Below the pieces are notes generated by a model. It saw nothing but the letters and a program-made list of their open reading frames with translations. It did no database searches and was not told the origin of the DNA. This document shows, in pieces, positions 27,967 to 42,900 of a DNA stretch of 64,000 bases. Source of the DNA: Petrosia ficiformis (lineage: Eukaryota; Porifera; Demospongiae; Haplosclerida; Petrosiidae); the NCBI GenBank assembly GCA_947044365.1, contig OX345636.1:57143746-57207745 (forward strand), read 5' to 3'. Position numbers and translations under genes: made by a program. The stretch's first letter is position 1; each line of letters starts with the position of its first letter.

Positions 27967-30900
27967 TGTAGATGGTGTGAGACTAACAGTCTACATCCTC
28001 ATGATAGGAAACAAAATGACTGATGTAATGCATTAATTATCCTCTATCCATTTTAGTATATTGTACATGTCACTACAATGTCTCCATAAGTTACATGTAC
28101 TGTACAACCTCTTAAAAGCAGATGCACATGGTAAATTTGAAAATATTTTCAGTCACTATTGATTTCATAGGCATAGCCAGACCTTTAGGATTGGGTGGGC
28201 CTGGTAAAGCATAGATCGGCACGCAAAGATGCCAAAACATTTTATCGTTAATAAATCCATGATAAGTGTGCTCTACCATTCGTGGCCAGGCAGACAAGTT
28301 GAGTTGGAGCTAGTTCAACTTTATTCTTGAGAGCATTCAAACTCTCTGATGTTCTCCGAGGGAAAAAACGATATTTATCACACAATAATTATAGTACAAT
28401 GTACCTTACACCACACCTCCTAATTATGTGAATAATATTGCCTGAGCCACAGCCCAGGCTGGCCCTGTGCTAGCTACACCTATCCTTGCAGTGACTAACT
28501 CTCTAAAATAAGGAGACCTTGCTATTATGTAAAGCAGTCAGAAATATACATGCCACAAATATACTTAATTTATTGAAGGACAAAAAAATTTAAACACAAA
28601 GCGAAAAACATCATCTGATCTTTCAATATGGTACCATTGGTGGCAGTCTATTGGAGAAAGAAGAGTAATCAAACATATACAGCAGTTTTCATCGCTGCCT
28701 TGCTAACGAAAAGAATTTACCTTTTAGTATATACGTATACTGAAGGACCTCGAATTTACAAGTTCTAGAGAGAGTTTAAAAGCATCACGAAAGATGCTGA
28801 AGAAACAAGGCAAAGGAGATTGTCCCCAGGCAGTAATGTCTTTATCTAATGAGGATATTGTAGCAAACTGGTGCACGGGGCTGTTCGAATCCAGAACCTT
28901 TAATGTATGGTTTCTGGTGTATTACCGCATGGGTATGCAAGGAAGGGATGAACCAAAAAAATATTGTTTTGGAGACTTCACAATTTAGTCCACATCCGAT
29001 GGAAGGAAATACATAGAATACACCAGTGAACAAGACACAAAAACAAGATCTTGAGAGCATGAATATGATCATCGCTCTTTCAAGCCCAAACTGTGGGCTA
29101 CCCCTGAATGTCCCAAGAGGTGTCCTGTAATCATTTTTGAGCATTTTATCCAAGACCGACCAGAAAGTATGTGCAAACCAATGTCTCCATTTTACTTAGC
29201 CATTAACGGACTACTATTGGTTGCAAATAGTATAAGATAATGATTTTGCCCCTTTTTTGGGTAAATGTAATTGAAGGGGAAAGTATGTACTATTTTCAGA
29301 CTTGCATGGGTTTTCTGGGATCCAGTAAACCCACACATGTACATGTATTCAAGAGAGTATTTGAAAGTGTAGCTGTAGTATTTCTCTTCCTGAATGAATG
29401 TATATCTGATAGTGACATTACCCTCATGATAAGACATAAACAGACTGATTGTTATACATTAAACATCTTTCCTGATACAGTCCATAGACTATTCATAAAT
29501 AAATCAAGTCTACCATTCTATTGTAAGCATTACTAGTATACAGTGTTCTGAACATGATTTTACTATTTGTGGTACATGGATTAATTTATTAAAAGATTTA
29601 ATAGGTGTGGCTAAGTTTCTTGAATCATGGCAAAAGTTAGTAGGAAAACGATGAGTGATAGTGATGTAGGCTTAATTCCAGAGCTGAAATGATGGACCAG
29701 GACCGCTACCAAAAAGCCTAGTGAGAACATACCCTGCTAGTATATTGTTTAATATACATGTATCTGTACGTTATAAGGAGGACAATTTTCAGTCCCAATT
29801 GGCCTCTTGCCAATCTTTGTAGTTAAAAACCATCATCCTTTTTGTATAAATTATAAGTACTGTGTACCTTACTGAACTGTCCATTCAACAATAAACTGTT
29901 AACACTACAATTTAATGGGTTCTTTCTTCATGTAACTATTGTGTGATTATGTTATCATTATAATTATCATAACATTATTCTATACAGTATCATTGTTAGT
30001 ATTGGGTGTGGTTTTATATTTTATAGAATCAAATGTGTTTCTATTTATAGTAGTGAATGGTTACATGAACAAACTGTCAGTTAATATCTCATTTGTAATT
30101 TATAATGTAGGGATTGCCATCTTTTCAAGCTATCCTCTGAATTAATTCACATATTCTATAATCAATACATTTTCAGTGGTCCTAATGGTGTGGATGTTCC
30201 ATTGTATATTGTGTTATATTTGGTGTTTATTATGTTAATAATTATGTTAGTTGAATTAGGAACTGATAGGCACATTGATTTAAAAAATGGCACTCTAGCT
30301 TTGTAATGATATTCATAACTTTTATTAATTTTTAAAAACATATTTCAGTTACATGACAGCATAGTTTCCCCAGTATATATAGTATTGCATATCGCTGCCA
30401 AAAATATTGTGATACGATATATTTGAAATAACTACATGTAGGTGAATGCAGGGTATTGAAAGTAAGTGTTAGCACTGAGCAGTTATATAATTCCATGGTG
30501 ATGGTGGTAGGTTGCATTATTGAGATTTAAAAGGCTGTTTCACAGTGACATATATACATGTACATGTATATCCAATAAGGTTGTGTACTGGTAGTCTCTT
30601 ATGCTATTGTCTTCACAATTGAATGCTATACAGGTGTTTTCTACTCAGTCGCTAACAAATGCAGCCCAGAAGAATTTGAGATGCTCAGCGCTATCTCTCT
30701 TTGTATGCATATACATGTAATATTATAATTATGTAGCTCTGACTTCAAGTAGTCTTGTTGTAGGTCTTCTTCTCATGATGTCATATCTCTTCATTGAGAT
30801 TCACACGTATGTATTTTTACAGGTGTATTTTTATTATGATCGATAATATAAAAAGCATACCGTACATGTAAATACACAATGTAAGGAGAATATAAATTAT

Positions 30901-33900
30901 TATCGTCAATAATATAAAATGCATTTACAGACAAACACACTTGACTTATTAGGTTAAGGTCACTAATGCTCACAATAATAGTAGTATTTATAATATATTT
31001 ATATTTCATTAATCATGTGTGAATAGAATACTTTGAAATGGCTATATTTAGTTTCTTCTATTAAACAATTCCGTTTGTTTAATTCACTATGTACATGTGT
31101 ATATGAATAAAATAATAGAGTCAAATTATACTTTCACATGTGACCTATACTTTCAAATGAAATAAGTAATGAATCTGTATAGGTGAGCATATCTTATAGT
31201 CACTATAAAACTATCATGATATCACAGAATCCTTGACTTGTTACTACAAATGCAATCAAAATGTGGAAGGCTACATCACTTGAATGATAAAATCTTAGGA
31301 TTTCATAGCTTAATTAATAGTTTTTACAAAGCAGCTGACTATTAAAATAACATGTTCATGTAGTTTGGTGGTTATAGTATTACTTGCTTATCCATGTGTA
31401 CTGTAATAAACTATTACTGTAGAGTGTAGAATCATTCTTGGTATATGTACATCTAATATGTACTATAGTAAGAATATGACCTATAGTATTAACATGTACC
31501 TATTATACATGTATGTAGATACAACAAAGATTTGTACTGATGGGATTTCATTATAATTATAAGTCAAACTTATAAATTGTAATGGAATAATTTCATTACT
31601 TATTTCATTACTTATTTCATTACTTATTTCATTACTCCCATTACAATATATAAGTTTGATCACATGACTGTGTGTATTCAAAAATGTCACATCTAAATCC
31701 TGCAATAAAACAAACTGTAACAAAGGCTATATAGCATCCCAGATACACATGTATATACCATCCTTCCACAACCTTCTAATCTAATCAAACTTGTTTGGTC
31801 ATGTGACTAACTTGTTGAAATATTTGACAGAAATTATGTAATAATAGAAAAGAAATTAATAATAGATTATATAATTATTACATGCATGCATATATAATTT
31901 ATATAAATGAATATCAGCGCATTGTCCCCCCTTGCCATCTTCTGGCCAACATTCCTACTACAGTGACGTTTATTATCTCGATCTTGTAATGTCCAATCTG
32001 ATTGCTCAGTTTATTAATTGATCATATGACTTGGTATATTCCAAAAGGGCATATCAAAATTAATTAACAAACTATAGCGAGGGCTGTGAAGTGTCCTGGA
32101 TGCCAACTTTCTACCATCATCTGGAGACTGTGATTCACCACGGTAATAACAAAGATTCAAATACATGTCAATCAGGTGACAGTCACCTGATTATGACATC
32201 AATGCATCAGGAATGTTCGCTCAAGTTACCAGACTGTGTTTTGCCGTGGCGCATGTCAGTCTGTAGACGAGACTAGCCACCATTGGAGACTGTGTATATG
32301 TACATGTTCATACTGTATGTATATTAGTACTTACATGTATACTTGTTATAATGCTTGTTGATTATAATACATGTACATGTACCATGTACATGTATAATAC
32401 AGTAACATGTACATACATGTACATGTAGTACATTTACATACATACAGTGTATACTGTAATACATGCATATAATACATATGCTATTGTACATTTTGTAACT
32501 AGAATACATGTACATGTACATACATGTACAATAATTCATGTTAATACTATAAATCATTTTCTTACTATACTACATTCATGTACATGTACACAATATATTA
32601 TGTGAGCATAAACAATATACATATGTAGCTTAATATTTGTGTTCAGTAGCATCTAGTAGAAAAACACCCACTATATGGTACAAGTGTATATAAAATCATT
32701 TCCCTATGCACCTAATTGCTAATTACATGTACTGTATGTGCCTTACTAGTCATGAGGACAGATGAAAAGATATAAACATAAAAAGTGTATAAAACATTTT
32801 ATGGCCCGTAAGGCCATCCCTATGATTGCTTTTCCACGGGTTCGATGTATGTTTATATATGTACAGTATATATACATGTTTGTGGCCACTTATGCAATTA
32901 TGTGTTGTATACGTAGTTAAGGAAGTTACGTCTTTCCGGGTACTCGAGTGCTCGGTCAATTAATAGGCGTGGCACGTAAAAGAACATGCGCTCGAGCTCT
33001 ACAGACCAGCAGAAAGAAAGCTACATGTATGTAGCTTACTTAGGAACTGGAACTAATAGCTAGCTATTCTTTCTTAAATATATTCCTAAAGTTCTACAAG
33101 GTCCTTTAAAAGGTAAACAGAGTAGATGATCAAAATACTAATTATAACTAGGCTGATGTGTTTCAACCACGATAAAGATTACTGAATGATGGACACTACA
33201 AAGCAGTCATAGGGATACTTTTTGTCTATATATCTTGTTACCTAAGTCATTTCAGTGGGTGTGGTCAATTATTTTATGTCCTTAACTAAGTTGTTATGTA
33301 TTCTAGTAAAGAAGTAAAGAGAATTTAGTTGAATCAGCTGTACTTTCACATCATAGGCTATTGTTGTTAATTCAGTTTCATCAGTCAAAGATTTGTGGAC
33401 AAGCAGTGGATGATTTCATTCCGGGGCCCTACTTTTCAATCTAATTCATTATCTTATCAATACAATGAAACTTTCATAATGTAAATGCCATCAGGAAAAT
33501 TTTGAAAGTACTTATATGATGGTCTAGACAATTAGGTACCTTATAAGGGCAGTGTACAATATTTGATGTGAATTTTGGCTGGCCATGATAGCCAACCAAT
33601 GTGATATTTGATTGGCCATTTTTTACATTGCTTAGACATGTGACTACTTGTACAATATGCATACGTGTATATATATGTTACAAATTATTAGTGATATTGT
33701 CATTAAACATAATTTCTAATTTTTACAAAATGATACTAATCAACCCAACATTTTTCTCATTTTATAAAAATTGACTGGTTACAATGACCAACCACATGCA
33801 CATTTGAATGGTCATTCTAATTATTTGCTCGGAAAATGGCCGATGGCCGACTGTAATATTGTACACTGCAAGGGCATTATTAAGTGTAGCTGCTGATTTT

Positions 33901-36900
33901 ATAATAGTGATGTGGTAGTTCATTACATTTGTTTATCACATCAGTTCAGTTTGACTAACTCCGTCTGTATCTATTCTGAAGGAGGAGAGCACATGCAACT
34001 CAAATTGACCTTAATATAAAATAGTTATGAATTAATTGAAATAATTGAATATAGTAACACAAAGTGTGACTTGTATAATATACTATTTGTGATGTAATTT
34101 TCGAAAGACACATTTTCCCCAAAAATAATTCAATCAAATGTTTATCTTTAATCACTTGCTTTTATGCTATTTAATACAATAACATTTGTTGTCAGGAAGA
34201 GCTATTATTAATCTTCTTAAATATTGAATTTCATTAATTTCCAGTACAAATGGTGGACTTATGAGCTAATTATTAATTTGATCAAAATTATTTTGCAGGA
34301 AGTGTCCTTTTCCGAACATTAGATCACATGTTGTATGATAGTTATATTTCATGTACATATATATTTTGTGGAACACACTTTTTCTACATAACATATACAT
34401 GTAACTGCTCCGCACATGTATATACATGCTTTAATAATTCCTAAGAAGTTTTGTGATAATAACAATTAAACAATGATTACGATACCCTTCCGCCTACTCT
34501 TCGCAGCGAGGGTAACAACAGTACATAACCAGACTGTTTTTTGCCGTAGTGCTTGGAAGTCTGGAGACGAGACTAGCCACTATTGGAGACTGTGCCTCAC
34601 CACAGATAACATATACACATGTAGATTGGAATATTTGTAATACATGTACTGTAGGTTGAGTGAATCAGGTGACAATCACCTGATTATGATTATCACTGAT
34701 GATCATCAGGAATGTTAGACAAATTTGGCAGACTGTTTTTCTCCATGGGGCATGGTAGTATGGGGATAAGACTTTCTGTAAAAAATAGTCCCATATTAGA
34801 AGAACGCTGTGACATTGTTGGGTGAGCCTACATGATGGTGACAATACAACATGTGGTATTACTTACACAGCTACATGTAAATAGAACATGTGGTATTACT
34901 TACAGCACATACATGTACAACATGTACATTTAGAGCGATTTCAGTAGCAACTTTCTAGTGTTGGACTCACTCAGGCTCATCCCAATTATTTGTACTTGTA
35001 ACCCCATCATGACAACAGTTACAAGTATTACCACATGTTTTATGAACATGTATTAATGTGTATTAGTGATCATATGATTATAAATATACATTTATATGTT
35101 TAAGTAAATTATATTACTTGTACATACATGTTAATACTATAGTGCATACATGTATTATATATTCAGTATATGTACATACTATGGTAATGTTATAATATAT
35201 AAATTGTTTTATACTTATATATTCTGCTTTTTATGTTCCGGTTCAAATTACATGTAATATAAGTAATCAGTAACAATTAATAATTGCTTAAGGTAAGAAT
35301 ATTGAAAGAATACTTCAGTTTCATTAAAGATCTGTGTACCTAGACTACAGTTGCACGCACTTTGTAAATTTGAGGTGGGACTGTAGCCTCCCTGTTTTCT
35401 TCTCTTGTCCATAGGAATACATTTTTTCTCTGTATATGATTATATTGATTTCCTTTATTATTACTATGAAAATCAAAACATTGTGAAACAGTTTATAAAA
35501 GTATCAAACATAATGTCAATTGAAATGTATTGATGGCCATTTTTTGCAAGCCATCCTACATAAATGTACAGTACATGTAGATGGTAGTACCATTATTACT
35601 GTAGTATGTACATTTACATGTACTACATGTACATGTATTATAGTATTTTAATAACAAGTACAAGTACTAATATGTATGTACATGTATGTATATTATACAT
35701 ACAGTATGAACATGTACAGTAGTCCTCAATAATAAGTTCACGTAGCATTGTTGTAGTACACAAGTAGTACTCTACACTCCATAAAACACTGAAAGAGCAT
35801 ATTATTATGCATACTACACTAATAAACAGCAGTGACATTTGAGCTCTACCTTCTACTACTAACTAACTATCCTTTCTTTACCTCTACCTATATAACTCTC
35901 CCGTTTTATATAACTAGAGTCTGTAACTTACATGCACTTTGCTGGAAAGAAGAGTTGTTAAGGAAAGCTATACATGTATAAATGTTAAATGTACATGTAT
36001 GATGCACTATCAGCAGGAAGATAGCAAGGCTGATGCTTAAAAGTTTAGTAGTCTAAAGGGCAACACCCACACCTTTGCTTATACCTGTGTAACTTCACAT
36101 TTTACACAACACAGACTTCTAACTTCCTTAATTAGACAGGGGAGCTTCTAACAAAGTCGTAGATACCAAATACATGTATATGTACATGTACATGCTTCGC
36201 TAGTCAGAGGAAAGCAACAAAGCGAGTGTTTGAAATAGCAGTGGTCAGTACCAACAACCATGAGGCTAATGTGCTATGTGTTGTACATATATGTGCATAT
36301 TAAAATTAAAATGTTGCTGTAATTAACATGGTGGAACATACTTAGTGCATACATGTACGTACTACAATAACACTGTGTGAACTTTTTATTGAGGGCTACT
36401 GTATACAAGAATGCGTACACATATATGTGTCTAGTAATTACATGTAGTCTGATGGCATTGCCTCTTCACTGGTAGGAGGAAGGGTCTGGTACATGTACAT
36501 TAGCGGACACTTTCTTGCAGTCCCAAACACACTTCCATAGATGCCCATAGATTGGAACCCTCTGAAATACGGACACCTCGCTATTTCGTATACCGGACAC
36601 ATATCACGCCCCCATTGATATTACACATGTATAAGATACGAAAACCACTCTATATTGCCATTTAATTTCCTTAATAAGCATGAGCAAAATGCAACAGTTC
36701 ATGCAGGGGTGTGAAAATAGTGAGCCAATTGCCGGACATTCTGGCTTGTTTTCACTACTCTTGTCCTGCTCCCCATGTACTTTGTATACAGTTCAGTTTT
36801 AATTTACCGGACATTCACTAGATTTATCGGACAATGTCCTGCATGACTGGCTGTTTCCACACCCCTGAGTTCATGAGTTGGTTTTGGTTTTAGAGCAACA

Positions 36901-39900
36901 GGAACTCACAAAACTAGTACAACTAGTACAACTAGTACAACTATACTCCAAAAATACTTTAGATGAAACACTTCCTTCAATTGCTCATTTAATAACATTT
37001 GGTATCAGGAAGAGCTATTATTATCTTCTTAGATACTGAATTTCAGTACAAAATAGTGGACTTACGTATGAGCTATTAATATTAATTTGATCAAAATTGT
37101 TTTACAGGAAAGTGTCCCTTTCCAAAAATTAGGTCACATATTGCATGGTAGTTATATTTCATGTACATATATATACGTACATGCTTTTTCTACATAAGCT
37201 ATAACTATTCCTCTACATGTAATCACATATACACATAGTCACACACATGCTTTTATTGCTTTAACAATTCCCAAGAAATTTTGTGATAATAATCAGATAT
37301 GGGTTCACTTACAATTACAATTGTAATTGAGATCAATTACAATTACAATTATGTAGTTGTAATTGTACTGTAATTGAAACATTTGTATTGATGCTATTTT
37401 TAATCATAAGGATTTTACTTTCATTCGGCATTCTATACCAAATTATTAAAATGTAATGGTTATTATACATGTAGACACTTTCATTTTAGAATTTATGCTA
37501 CCGGCTTAGAGGTATTGCTGTAATTATATTGTAATTGCATGCGACTGTACATGTAATTGTAGTTGAATGTCACATAATTGTAATTGTAATTAACCAGTAG
37601 TAGCTACACTGACAATAATTGAAGCTGTAATTGTAATTGGCCTTTTGTAATTGAACCCAGACCTGGTACACATACAGTAGATGTACATAACCCCACTATT
37701 AATTAATTTATATTCACATGTCACCTGAAATAATTGGAACAGAGTGTTTGTATAAATGTAGCATTGTTAAGTATATTCTTAGCTTGATACACCTACTATT
37801 ATTACACTATATATAAGAGAACAACTACATTTTGTATTTAGTAATAAAAACTATTGATCTTCCAGACAATAAATTCTATCATCTTTTATAATTAATAATG
37901 AACATTTTAATAATAATCATTTGTTTTATGTAGATATTCTCTTTTGTATACATTATACACATGTATCATGTACTTTTATATCTTCATTGTATCTAATTCA
38001 GATTATAAAGAGTATCACCATACCATTGTGTATACTTACATAATCTTGTTTGAATTCTCATTAGTTTATATCTTATAATTCAGTTGCATTCTTTGCTACT
38101 TAATCAACATGATGTTAAATGTAGTATCCTATCAAGACACTAAATTGTTTAATATAATTATGATTAGTAATTGAGTCATGCATTTCTAATATGAATTGAT
38201 TATACAAAATCTAAAGAATTACTTTTATTATTTGTTTTACATATAGGTTGGTAATACACCCCTTCATGTCGCTGCTGGAGGGAATCATCAAGATGTGGTA
38301 GATATACTATTGCGTCACGGATCAAATCTGGATACACGGAATAAAGTTAGTTCTAATAACACACTATACTACATTATGTTATTGTACAAATTCCGGTAGT
38401 AATACATATTTTCATTAGTAATTGAATTTTGTTATTATAAAGAAGGGCTAATCTACTATACAGATCTGTGTTATAATATATAACTACCTTGTATGATATA
38501 ACAGTGTCACAAGTATGATATTTACATAGAATATGATTTACATTAGTCTCCAGTAATATAATGTAAATGGATTAATTGTAAGTACTCTCTGTCTTTTACC
38601 ATTTTGATGACATAATGATTATAATTATTATCCTTTCCAAATACAAAATGACTTTCTTCCTACAAACAGTTTCCATGCGTGACTGAAAACTTTTCACCAC
38701 AATGTACATGTGTGTACATGTAGTATTACAATAATATTGTTTAATGTGGACATTTTTATATACACACAAAAACATGTTATAAATGTCTTGTTTTAGTATA
38801 CATGCGGTTAATATGTATACAAAAATGTGTACACATGTGTCTAGTAATTAGTCTAGTGGCACTGCCCCTTCACTGGTAGGATCAAGGGTCTGGTACATAT
38901 GTTACTAGATTGCTCCATCTCAAACCGCACTTTTATGAGCACCACCTCAAAAGTAACAAATACAATCGTCAATGTATAATATGAATGTTATTTATTGTAT
39001 TATACATGTACAGCTGTATTTTGTAAAAAGGGACCTTGTTCAGCAATTAAACACTTACTTTTAATAACTCACTATTCAGCCATTTTGCACAGGAAGCCAA
39101 TAAATAATAGTGTTTAATAGAAGTTTATATTTCATTCCACCATATAAACATTATGTGTAGCTAGTATTTTAATACAGACATGTTTATATACACATAAAAA
39201 CCAGTTATAAATGTCTCGTTATGGTGTATATGTGGGTAACATGTACAGTAGCCCTCAATAAAATGTTCACGTAGCATTGTTGTAGTACACAAGTAGTACT
39301 CTACACTCCATAAAACACTGAAAGAGCATATTATTATGCATACTACACTTAATAAAATAATGAACAGCAGTGACATTTGAGCTCCACCTTCTACTACTAA
39401 CTAACTCTTTACCTGTACATATACATGTATAACTCTCCCCTTTTATATAACTAGAGTCTGTAACTTACATGTACTTTGGTGGAAAGAAGAGTTGTTAAGA
39501 AAGCTACACATGTATAGATGTTAAATGTATATATGATGCACTATCAGCAGGAAGATAGCAAGGCAAGTGCTTAAAAGTTTAGTAGTCTAAAGGGCAACAC
39601 CCACACCTTTGCTTATACCTGTGTAACTTCACATTTTACATAACACAGACTTCTAACTTCCTTAATTAGACAGGGGAGCTTCTAACAAAGTCGTAGATAC
39701 CAAATACATGTATATGTACATGTACATGCTTCGTTAGTCAGAGGAAAGCAACAAAGCGAGTGTTTGAAAGAGCAGTGGTCAGTCCCAACAGTCATGAAGC
39801 TAATGTGCTATGCGTTCTACATATATGTACATATTATAATTAAAATATTGCCGTAATTAATATGGTGGAACATACTTAGTGCATACGTACCACTATAACA

Positions 39901-42900
39901 CTGTGTGAACTATTTATTGAGGGCTACTTTAATACAACAATGTGTACACATGTACGTGTCTAGTAATTACATGTAGTCTGATGGCATTGCCTCTTCACTG
40001 GTAGGAGGAAGGGTCTGGGACATACATGTACATGTATATTACCAGATTACTCAACCTCAATCCACACTCTTATAAGCTCCACCTCACATGTAACAAATAC
40101 AATGTTCAATGTACTGTAAATTGAGAGGGTATAAAACCCGGAACAGAATGAAACTGAATGTGGAATGGAACAGAACGGAACCGAAATGGAAGTTGATAAC
40201 TATTATTATATGTTTGGTAATCGAATTTAATATGTAATTTTAAAATTATATCGTGTGCAAAAAAAAAACAACAAAGTTTGTACCTTTATTAGTGGAATAT
40301 TTACCTACCAAATGTGAAGATTCTAGACTGAACAAGTGTACATGTATAAAGATGAGAGGTGAACAGCTCATTATTCTTTGTAACAATAATCAATATTGAC
40401 ATACAATGAAACAAAAGTAGTTACATCATATATAGTAACTTATTAAGTAACTTAACAAATACATGCAGTACAGTACATAGGTAACAAAGTATCTACATTG
40501 TACATAAGGGATATATAGCAACTCATTAAGTATCACTTACAATGTACATTGTGTAAATAAATAAGGAACGTCATACGAGTAGTCTTGTCACTGGAATCTT
40601 CACATTTGATAGGTGAATCTTCCATCAATAAAGGTACACACTTAGATGTTTTGAATGGTGGTAGTAGAGGTTGTGGTGATGAAGAGGATGACAGAGAGTC
40701 ATATTCATCGCTATAAATTAAAACGAGTTCAGACATCATTCCTCTCTTTCTTCCATGTTTTTTTTTTTGCACATGCTAATAATATTAAAATTAAATTTTA
40801 ATAATTTTATTTAATATAGTTATTAATTTCCCATTCTGTTCCGTTCCAGATTTTATACCTTCCCACCAAAATTATATTATACATGTAATCAAATTTTATT
40901 AAACACTTACATGTACCTTTAATAACTCACTATTCAGCCATTTTGTACAGGAAGCCAACAAAATTTGGAATTAATGATACATGTATCTCATCCTGGATAT
41001 CAAATTTGATTGACTTCCTGTACAAAATGGTGGAGTGGTTAGCAATTGTACCTAATCATTTGATCAAAATTATTTTGTAATAGAGTACAACTTGTCCATT
41101 TTTGTAATTTCAGTAGTTTATTAACCAATGATCTAAAGTTATTAATACTAGGGCCGGGCGATAGTGATGGCAGTCTGACTATTAATTGTTATCGTCAGCA
41201 CTATTATTGTGATAGTGATAGTCAAAATTCTCTATCACAATAGTAAACGTGTGGGATTGTGCATGCACATGTGCACACTAATCACTACACCCACATTGCA
41301 ACTTGTGGGAGAAGTGTAAATAAAATGGCAACTGATTCTACAAGTGACGTAGTTCTAGATTGTGAACCAGAAGTTCTTCCATTGGAAGGTTCTAAGCATG
41401 ATGTTTAGCAGTATTTCTGTTTACCTGTAATAGAAGGACATTTGCAGAACCAGATAGTGAATATCAAAAGAAAGTCAAATATTCTGAAAATACTTCCAAT
41501 ACATGTATATATATGTACAGGTACATATTTACATACCAGGACACCCCCCTTTAAAATTAGCCCCGTAGTCGTTATTTAGGCTAAAGGGCGGCCGAAAAAC
41601 CATCAACTTTTTCAGCCATATTCATGGGCTTGTTCCTGACGCCAATTACAAGCATTTGGAGAACTTCATAATGCTAGGAACACCCCCCAAACCATGTAGA
41701 GGTGAAATGTCACATGTATATGACATCAGTCTTCTAAGGGTTAATACTAGTGCCGGGCTATAGTGACGATAGTCTGACTATTGTTATCATCAGCATTATT
41801 ATTGTGATAGTAATAGTCAAAATTCTCTATCGTGATAGTAAACATGTGGGATTGTGCATGCACATGTGCACACTAATCACCACACCCACATTGCCACATG
41901 TAGGAGATGGCAACTGATTCTACAAGTGACGTAGCTCTAGATTGTGAACTAGAAGTTCTTCCATTGGAAGGTTCTAAGCATAAATAAATTAAATTGTTCC
42001 ATCGGGGTGTAAAATTAGGGCACAAATGGGTTAAACCTGATAAAGTCAAACACTAATCATGGTGTAGAATTAGGGCAAAATGGCATCTGATTCTACAAGT
42101 GACGTAGCTCTAGATTGTGAACTAGAAGTTCTTCCATTGGAAGGTTCTAAGCATAAATAAATTAAATTGTTCCATCGGGGTGTAGAATTAGGGCACAAAC
42201 GGGTTAAATCCAATAAAGTCAAACCCTAAACAAATGCAATGTTCAATGGAGATATTATGCTTTGTATTTTACATTATAACTGGTATAACAAATAGGAGGG
42301 TATAAAACCTGGGATGGAATGAAACTAAATGTGGAATAGAACAGAACTGGAAGTTGATAACTATTATTATATGGTGGCGATTGAATTTATTAAGTATTAT
42401 ATCGTGCCCAAAAAAATAACAAAGTCTGCACCTTTATTAGTGGTTTATTTGTACCTACCAAATTTGAAGATTCTAGACTGAAGTGTACATGTATAAAGAA
42501 GAGCGGTGAACAGGGGTTATACAGGTAGTTACATCATATATAGTAACTTATTAAGTAACTTAACAAATAAATATCTATTAAGTGACAAAGTATCTACATA
42601 AGTGATATAGCAACTCATTATAAATAAATAAGTAACTTCATATGAATAGTCTCGTCACTAGAATCTTCACATTTGGTATATAGGTGAATCTTCCATTAAT
42701 AAAGATACACACTTAAATATTTTAAATTGTGGTGGTAGAGGTTGTGGTGATGAAGATGATAACAGAAAGTCATACTCATTGCTAAAATGAGTTGAGAACT
42801 CATTCCTCTCTTTCTTCCACATTTGTCTTTTTGCACATGCTAATAATGTTATTATTAAATTAATTTAATGTAGCTATTAATTTCTGGTTCCCTTCCATTC

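Larger units (their letters stand above)
36632..39053. repeat. Segmental duplication F, copy B (contains ankyrin exon 5)
   Basis: Direct copy of 23510-25778, longer mainly because of the MITE at 36704-36867. It ends at CAGCAATTAAACAC. Confidence 0.9.

Noticed and set aside
40533..40772. Minus-strand frame with [16 protein letters not shown] as a gene
   Set aside because: It lies inside a TIR element, and the frame is disrupted in the sister copy at about 42600-42840.
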